From: Acidobacteriota bacterium | Lineage (GTDB): Bacteria; Acidobacteriota; Blastocatellia; RBC074 | Reading direction: 5' to 3' | Assembly (NCBI GenBank): GCA_018269055.1 | Contig: JAFDVI010000046.1 | Location: 1-48,303, forward strand | DNA: 48,303 nt | The notes under the pieces: generated by a model | The model's database searches: none | What the model was told of the DNA's origin: nothing | The model's input: the letters and a program-made list of their open reading frames with translations, nothing else | Made by a program: the position numbers and the translations under genes | In this document: one piece after another, positions 17,273-23,600 of the stretch | How the letters are laid out: each line of letters begins with the position of its first letter | Position numbering within the stretch: the stretch's first letter is position 1

Positions 17273-17384
17273 TAATTGATAGTTGATAATTGACAATTGA
17301 TAACTTGACCTACCGCTCAAACTCTAAATGGAATTGATACTGGAGCCAGCGGACTATCAATTATCAATTGTGAATTATCAATTG
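17273..17384. repeat. AT-rich inverted repeat of TTGATAATTG units
   Basis: The left arm 17273-17304 is built from GATAATTGACAATTGATA-like units. The right arm 17354-17384 carries the same units inverted (ATCAATTATCAATTGTGAAT). About 50 unrelated bases lie between. The tract fills the gap between the subunit-3-like and monohaem genes and stands out from the GC-richer surroundings. It is probably a dispersed miniature repeat. Confidence 0.65.
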
Positions 17385-17385
17385 G

Positions 17386-17709
17386 TTACGGCTTCTCTTT
17401 CTTTGGTTCTTCTTTCTTTTCTTCTTCCTTCTTGTCGCCGTCTTTCTTGTCGGCTTCCTTGTAATCGGCCAGCCATTCGACATCAACGACGTCGGCTTTG
17501 CGCTTGTCTTTTTCGGCGATCAGCCAGTTGCCGCGGTCGTTCCACCCTTCGCCGCCTTCGGGTTGTTTGTGGCAGAACAAGCAGTCTTTCGCGCCGAATT
17601 TCGCCGCTTTCTTCAGAAAAGGCGGGTAAGCCTTGGTGGTCATCGCCGAACCGAGCACGATCGCAGCGGCGGCAACAGCAAGCGTCAATTTGATCAATTT
17701 CTTCGTCAT
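17386..17709 (-). CDS. Small secreted monohaem c-type protein with charged tail
   Basis: From the ATG at 17709 (107 residues) there is a signal peptide (KKLIKLTLAVAAAAIVLGSA), one haem c site CLFCH, a short globular part (GGEGWNDRGNWLIAE), and a tail of about 30 residues made almost only of Lys, Glu and Asp. After CxxCH the mature chain contains no Met or further His, so no ordinary sixth ligand is visible. The earlier ATG (17730) gives a less regular signal. It neighbours a dehydrogenase small subunit and could be a periplasmic electron carrier; this is inference. Confidence 0.7.
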   Translation of the reverse strand: MTKKLIKLTLAVAAAAIVLGSAMTTKAYPPFLKKAAKFGAKDCLFCHKQPEGGEGWNDRGNWLIAEKDKRKADVVDVEWLADYKEADKKDGDKKEEEKKEEPKKEKP

Positions 17710-17757
17710 TGTTCGCGTTGTCCCTCTCAAAAAATAGTTTGGTGTCTTGATTAACCG

Positions 17758-18006
17758 TTAGTCACGAGCAAGCAATCGGCGAAACAACTGGCGGCGTCCC
17801 GGATCGCGCGGAGCCAGCAACACTTGCGAAAAGCATTGCCCTGCGACGCGCTGAAAATCTTCCAGCCAGGATTCTTCAATCCGATAGAAATTCTGCGTCT
17901 CGGCTTCCAGCGTTCGCTGCGGAAATTGATAATCCCATTCGACCATCACCGCATTGCGCCAGAATTCGTTGCGCGATTTCAGTTCTACCCGGATTCGATT
18001 TGCCAT
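17758..18006 (-). CDS. Hypothetical 82-residue protein
   Basis: Not recognised. It is a small, charged protein with several aromatic residues (VEWDYQFPQRT, NFYRIEESWLEDF) and no signal or membrane segment. It fills the space between the monohaem gene and the epimerase on the same strand. No ribosome binding site is evident, and an overlapping plus-strand frame exists, so coding status is uncertain. Confidence 0.4.
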   Translation of the reverse strand: MANRIRVELKSRNEFWRNAVMVEWDYQFPQRTLEAETQNFYRIEESWLEDFQRVAGQCFSQVLLAPRDPGRRQLFRRLLARD

Positions 18007-18131
18007 TGAATGTGACCAGCAGTGCGCTCGGAGCCATTTGTCAAAAAGGTGACGACTTCCAAACGCACATGCATCTTAATCGCCAGTTTTGGTTGATGCA
18101 AGCATTGCAGGCGAAACGCCCGCGCTCCCTG

Positions 18132-19307
18132 TTATCGCGTCGAAAACTTGAAGATCGTCGTGCTGTGGAACGTCTCGCCGGGTTTCAGAACGGTCGTTGG
18201 GAAGTTGGGTTTATTCGGCGAATCGGGGAAGTGCTGGGTTTCCAGGCAGAAGGCACCACGTGCCGGGTATGACTTCCCACCTTTGCCGATGATCGTGCCA
18301 TCCAGATGATTGGCGCTGTACAACTGCACGCCGGGTTGGTCGGTGAACACTTCCATCACGCGGCCTGAGCCTGGGTCGTAGGCTTCGACGGCTTGTTGGG
18401 TGAGCGAGCCACCCGTCGCCAGCACGTAGTTGTGATCGTAACCTTTGCCCAACACCAATTGCTCGTAGGTCGAATCAATGCGGTCACCGATGGCCGTCAG
18501 TTTGGAAAAGTCGAGCGGCGTGCCCGCCAGATTTTCCAGCTTGCCGGTGGGAATCATGGTTTTGTCCACGGGCGTGAACTGTTTGGCATTGATCTTCAAT
18601 TGTTGTTTCAATACGTCGCCGTTTCCGGCTCCGGCCAAATTGAAGTACGAGTGGTTGGTCAAATTGACGACGGTGTCTTTGTCCGTTGTGGCTTGGTAAT
18701 CAATTTTCAGTTCGTTGTTGTCCGTCAGCGTGTAAGTCACGGTCGCGGTCAGATTGCCAGGATAATTTTCTTCGCCGTCTTTGCTCAGATATTTGAAGGA
18801 AACGGCCTGGCCGTCTTTGCCCGTGGCATCCGAAGCCGTCCAGAGTTGTTTGTAAAATCCGTTCGGGCCTCCGTGCAGGTGGTTTGGGCCATTGTTTTTC
18901 GCCAGCGTGTAGGTTTTGCCGTCGAGTTTGAATTCGCCGTTGGCAATGCGGTTGGCGTAGCGTCCGGCGATGGCTCCGAGGTGTGGGTTTTTGGCTAGAT
19001 AACCGTCAATGCTGTCGTAACCCAGCACGACATCATCCATCTTGCCGTTGCGATCCGGGACTTTGACGGAAGTCAGCGTTGCACCGTAATTGGTGATTTT
19101 CGCTTCGACACCGTTTTTGTTCGTCAGTGTGTAAACGTCTACCTGAGTGCCGTCCGGCAATTTGCCAAAACTTTCTTTCTTCAATTTTGCTTCCGTTCCT
19201 TTCGCCGTAGTTTCCGTGGATGGGGAGTTGCTAGTTTCCGCAGCGTGATGTCCGCAAGCGCAGAGCGCAAGCAAGGACAACAGAGTCAGTGCTCGTTGCA
19301 ATCGCAT
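18132..19307 (-). CDS. Aldose 1-epimerase (galactose mutarotase), secreted lipoprotein
   Basis: Interconverts alpha and beta anomers of aldoses. GalM landmarks: YGATLTSVKVPDRNG, the catalytic-histidine region LTNHSYFNLAG, and the catalytic-glutamate region GAFCLETQHFPDSPN. The N-terminus is a lipoprotein-like signal (LLSLLALCACG), with Cys in a slightly imperfect lipobox, and then a Ser/Thr/Glu-rich linker. This puts the enzyme in the envelope instead of the cytoplasm, which suits sugars released by outside polymer breakdown. At 391 residues, the catalytic part (about 345) has the normal length. No other sugar gene is adjacent. Confidence 0.92.
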   Translation of the reverse strand: MRLQRALTLLSLLALCACGHHAAETSNSPSTETTAKGTEAKLKKESFGKLPDGTQVDVYTLTNKNGVEAKITNYGATLTSVKVPDRNGKMDDVVLGYDSIDGYLAKNPHLGAIAGRYANRIANGEFKLDGKTYTLAKNNGPNHLHGGPNGFYKQLWTASDATGKDGQAVSFKYLSKDGEENYPGNLTATVTYTLTDNNELKIDYQATTDKDTVVNLTNHSYFNLAGAGNGDVLKQQLKINAKQFTPVDKTMIPTGKLENLAGTPLDFSKLTAIGDRIDSTYEQLVLGKGYDHNYVLATGGSLTQQAVEAYDPGSGRVMEVFTDQPGVQLYSANHLDGTIIGKGGKSYPARGAFCLETQHFPDSPNKPNFPTTVLKPGETFHSTTIFKFSTR

Positions 19308-19322
19308 TCGTGAATCTCCTGT

Positions 19323-19406
19323 TGTACAGCCGACTGACAGTCGGCTGAGATATCAGCCAATTGGCCTTTTCAAGGAAACTTCAGCCGACTGACAGTCGGC
19401 TGTACA
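19323..19406. repeat. Intergenic double-hairpin palindromic repeat
   Basis: The two 26-base arms are 19323-19348 (TGTACAGCCGACTGACAGTC onward) and 19381-19406. They are inverted copies with one mismatch, and each arm is itself a hairpin (AGCCGACTGACAGTCGGCT). The middle of 32 bases includes CCAATTGG. The design, an outer inverted repeat enclosing two internal hairpins, is the same as in the two coding 72-bp elements, but the sequence is different and it lies outside genes, upstream of the mutarotase. Confidence 0.75.
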
Positions 19407-19487
19407 TCTTTAATGGTGAATTTTTTAGTGAAATAACCTTGCAAGGTATTTTACTTGGTGCACTGATTTCCAGCCAGCGAAGCAGCA

Positions 19488-20387
19488 TCAACGCAGAATT
19501 GCGTTCAATGCTGCTTGCAATTCGGGATAGCGAAACTGGTATCCGGTTTCGAGTGCAACCGTTGGGATAACGCGTTGACTGTCCAGAGCGGCGTTGGCCA
19601 TTTCGCCCATCGCGATTCGCAAGGCGAATTCCGGAACAGGGAAGATCGTCGGACGATGCAGCGCTTTGCCCAACGCTTCGGTGAATTCTTTGTTGGTTGC
19701 CGCATTCGGCGCGACGCCGTTGATGGGGCCGCTGAGCGTGTTGAGAAAAAGCGCGTGGCGAAAAATGCCCACGATGTCGTCAAGGTGAATCCAGGGAAAC
19801 CATTGTTTGCCCGTGCCCAAGCGGCCTCCGACACCGAGTTTGAACGGTAGCAGGATTTTTTCCAGCATTCCGCCATCGCCCAAAACGACGCCAACGCGTA
19901 CCAGCGCGACGCGCGCGCCAAAGGATTTGGCCGATTCCGCTTCATGTTCCCATGCGGTGCAAATATCAGGAAAGAAACCGGTTCCTGGTGCGGAGCGTTC
20001 GTCCACGGATTCGTCGCCGCGATTACCGTAAAACCCGACCGCAGAACTGCTGGCCAACACTTTTGGCGGTTTGGCGGCTTGCCGCATGCCTTTGACCAGA
20101 TTCCGCGTACCAAGAACGCGCGAATCGCGAATGCGTCGTTTTTGTTCTTCCGTCCAGCGTTTGGCGGCGACGGGTTCTCCGGCCAGATGGATGACGGCTT
20201 CAACGTCCGTCCAGGCTTCGGCGGGAGGTGTTTCCGCTTCCGGGTTCCAGCGAAATGCTTTCGCATTCGGCAGGCGCACGGATTCTGACCGTCGAGACAG
20301 CACGTGAAATTCGTGGCCTTCATCGGCCAACAGCTTGCACAACGCCTGGCCGATGAAACCCGTTGCGCCGGTCATCAAAATTTTCAT
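19488..20387 (-). CDS. TIGR01777-type NAD-dependent epimerase (SDR39U1/YfcH family)
   Basis: Extended short-chain dehydrogenase-fold protein of the YfcH/SDR39U1 group. It has the nucleotide-binding GATGFIGQAL (7-16), the family-typical HLAGEPVAAKRWTEEQK, SSSAVGFYG, FPDICTAWE, and WFPWIHLDDIVG. The C-terminal DUF1731 region (GVAPNAATNKEF to YPELQAALNAIL) is complete. Bacterial relatives lack a well-defined substrate. It is a single gene, 299 residues, at normal family length. Confidence 0.9.
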   Translation of the reverse strand: MKILMTGATGFIGQALCKLLADEGHEFHVLSRRSESVRLPNAKAFRWNPEAETPPAEAWTDVEAVIHLAGEPVAAKRWTEEQKRRIRDSRVLGTRNLVKGMRQAAKPPKVLASSSAVGFYGNRGDESVDERSAPGTGFFPDICTAWEHEAESAKSFGARVALVRVGVVLGDGGMLEKILLPFKLGVGGRLGTGKQWFPWIHLDDIVGIFRHALFLNTLSGPINGVAPNAATNKEFTEALGKALHRPTIFPVPEFALRIAMGEMANAALDSQRVIPTVALETGYQFRYPELQAALNAILR

Positions 20388-20544
20388 TGTAGTTTTCTCC
20401 GGGATCAGGTTGTTCGGCGAGGTTTTTAGCCTTTGTGAGCGGTTTGGTCAAAGGCGGAATTCGAGATTTCGGAAAGGGGTGCTTCAAACTGGCCTGCCTT
20501 CTCAGCTAGAATCGCCCACGTCCTGAATCAACCTCCGAAAGCGT

Positions 20545-20581
20545 TGAGACAGGAATTCCAGGATTCAACAGGATGAACAAT
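20545..20581. repeat. Single degenerate ACAGGAT repeat arm
   Basis: GAGACAGGAATTCCAGGATTCAACAGGATGAAC-like tract with three ACAGGA/CAGGAT units, related to the paired arms at 8835-8920. It lies about 65 bases upstream of the protease start. Confidence 0.5.
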
Positions 20582-20645
20582 CGTAAGAATCCGAACTGTA
20601 ATTGAAAGCGCACGCTGACGCGCGTTACCACCAGAACCATCATCC

Positions 20646-23600
20646 ATGAAAACAAAGCTTTTTTCTCTCGCTACTTTCATCATCGTCATTTGTGTCTTTT
20701 CCCTGGTGTTTTCAGCCAGAGCGCAGCGCCAATCGGAGCAGCCAAAACGATTGCCAAAGCGAATGGAGGATTTTGATATTCGCGCCGGATTGTCGCAATC
20801 ATTGCCTGCGTCGCCAGCCGAAATAAAAGCCGCAGAAGTCGAAGGGCGACAGCTTGCCACGGTGCGCAATTCGCGATTGCGCCGCGAACGTCCCAGCGCG
20901 CAAATTCAGTTTAGCAGTTTGACCAATGCGCCCAGCCGTGTGTTCAGCTTTACACAGGATTTGACTCCACCAACGACGGACGTCGAAGCCGGGGCCAGGT
21001 ACTTTTTGAAATCCAACAGCGATCTTTACCATTTGGGCGATGCGGAAGTGAATGGGCTGCGCGTCGCCAAACGCTATGTCACAGACCACAACGGTGTAAC
21101 ACATCTGTTGATGCGACAAGACGTCAACGGCATAGAAGTTTTTCAGGGCGAATATATTTTCCATTTCGACCGCAACGGCGCGCTGCTGACTGCCGGAGGC
21201 GAATTGATTCCATCTGCCGCAGACGCGGTGAATCTGGCACGTCCTCGGTTGACGGTCAGCGCAGCGTTTGCCCGTGCAATGGAATTCGCCGACGTGGAAG
21301 CAGCAAATCCGGTCTCGGTCAAAACTGCTGCTTCTGGACGAGCCTTGAAGCAGAAACTCTCCTTGCAGTCGAAATTCAGCCAGGACATTGATGCGCGATT
21401 AGTGTACTTCCCGACGCTCAGTGATAGTTTGCGGCTGGCTTGGGAGTTTGAACTGTGGCTGGCGGAAACGCCGGACGTGTATCAGATGGTTGTGGACGCC
21501 GAAACCGGCGCGCTGCTTTATCGTCGGAACCTGACTTCGTATTGTTTTGGAGATGACGTTCGTAGTCCCGCCTTCAGGCGGAATGCTTGGTCAGCCAAGC
21601 TGCCGCTGCCTAAAGGCGGAACTACGAACATGCAAATACAACCGACACCGCATGGGCAGGTGTTCGCCAAAGAAAGTCCACGCCCGAATTTGCCCATTGC
21701 CAACAACAACCCGGCCACTGTCCAGCGCGAAGATTTGCAATATCGCGCGTCTTCATTCAATGGCAGCGCCATTTTTCCGGCAAACGATCCGCATATTGAT
21801 TGGTGGAATGGCCAACCACCGACTTCGTTTACCTCCAACAACGCGGATGCGTATTTGGATCGCGATAGCAATAACCAGCCGGACGATTCTCCCCGGTTGG
21901 TCGTTCCGGACGGCAATTTTGTCTTTCCGCTGGACCTGACGGCGGCTCCGACGACGGACGATAACCAGAAAGCGGCGCTGGCCAATTTGTTTTACTGGAC
22001 GAATCGGTATCACGACATTTTGTACATGTTTGGTTTTAACGAAGCGGCAGGGAATTTCCAAACCACGAACTTTACGGGGCAGGGGGCGGGCAACGATGCC
22101 GTTCGCGCGGAAGCGCAGGATGGCAGCGGAATCAACAACGCCAATTTTTCAACCTCCAGCTTTGATGGTTCGTCGGCGCGAGTGCAAATGTATTTGTGGA
22201 CGGGCACACCGCAACGCGACGGCGATTTGGATCAAGGCGTCATTCTTCACGAACTGACGCACGGAACCAGCATACGGCTGGTTCGTGGCTTGAGCGGATT
22301 TCAGCAAATGGGCGAGGGCTGGTCGGATTATTTTGGAATTGCCTTGCTTGCTTCCCCCAGCGACAACCTGGATGGCAATTACGCCGTCGGGCAATACGTC
22401 ACGGGCAATTACGCACGAGGCATCCGCCGGTTTCCATACAGCACAGACCCTTCGGTGTATCCGCTGAATTACGCAGACATCACGGACAGTGTGGCTCCAC
22501 ACGGGGTTGGGGAAATCTGGTGCAATACCTTGCTGGAAGTCCGTGCGCAATTGATCCGCAAACTCGGATTTACCGAGGGCCAGCGGCAAAGCATCCAACT
22601 GGTGGTTGACGGAATGAAGCTCTCTGTTCCATCGCCTTCATTTCTGGATTCGCGTAACGCGATTATGGCGGCGGACAAGGCAAACAATGGTGGAGCCAAC
22701 CAATGCGCGATGTGGACTGCGTTTGCCAAACGCGGAATGGGATTTTCGGCTACGACCACCGGAGCCATTGACCGCACACCGATCCAGGCGTTTGACGTGC
22801 CGCCGTTTTGCAGCGATTTGGGCATCGTTCAATTTGACCAGAAAGCGTACCTGCTGGGCGAAACCGTTCGCTTCACGCTGGGAGATCGCAACGCGACCGG
22901 AACCATTCAGGCCAAAGTGCGAAGCTCCGTCACCGGCGACGAAGAAATGGTCACGATGACGCCGGACACGGTTAATGCGGGGAGCTACAATTCCAGTTTG
23001 CGATTGGTGAATGGCGCTGCGGTTTCCGGCGATGGTCAGTTGCAGGTTTCACTGGCGGCGCGCGACAAAATCATTGTGATGTATAACGACGCCAACAATG
23101 GCAGCGGCGCAGTAGTGCAGGTTACGGCCCAATCCGATGTCGCAGGCGAGAAAACCGTGTTTGATGATTCGGTGGAATCCGGCAACGCCGGTTGGAGCGT
23201 TAGTGGAACTCCGGCCAGCACCTGGGCGATTACGGATTCTCTGGCAGCGTCGGGCACGCATTCATGGACGGACAGTCCCGGCGCGAATTACGCCGCCGGA
23301 ACGAATGCTTCGCTGGTTTCGCCGCTGTTGGATTTGTCGCGCGCGTTGGGCGTGACACTGACCTTTGCGCATCGGTATTCCTTCGCCGCTGGCGGCACAG
23401 ATTTCGGCATCGTCGAATTTTCGACGAACGACGGAGCGACCTGGAATCGTGCGACGGCATTTACAGGAACGCAATCAACATTTATCCAATCAGTGTTGAA
23501 ACTGGATGTGTTGGCGGGGCAATCGCGTGTCAGAATCCGCTTCCGGCTCAGCACGGTTTCCATTGCCGACGGATGGACGATAGACGACATTCGCGTTGTG

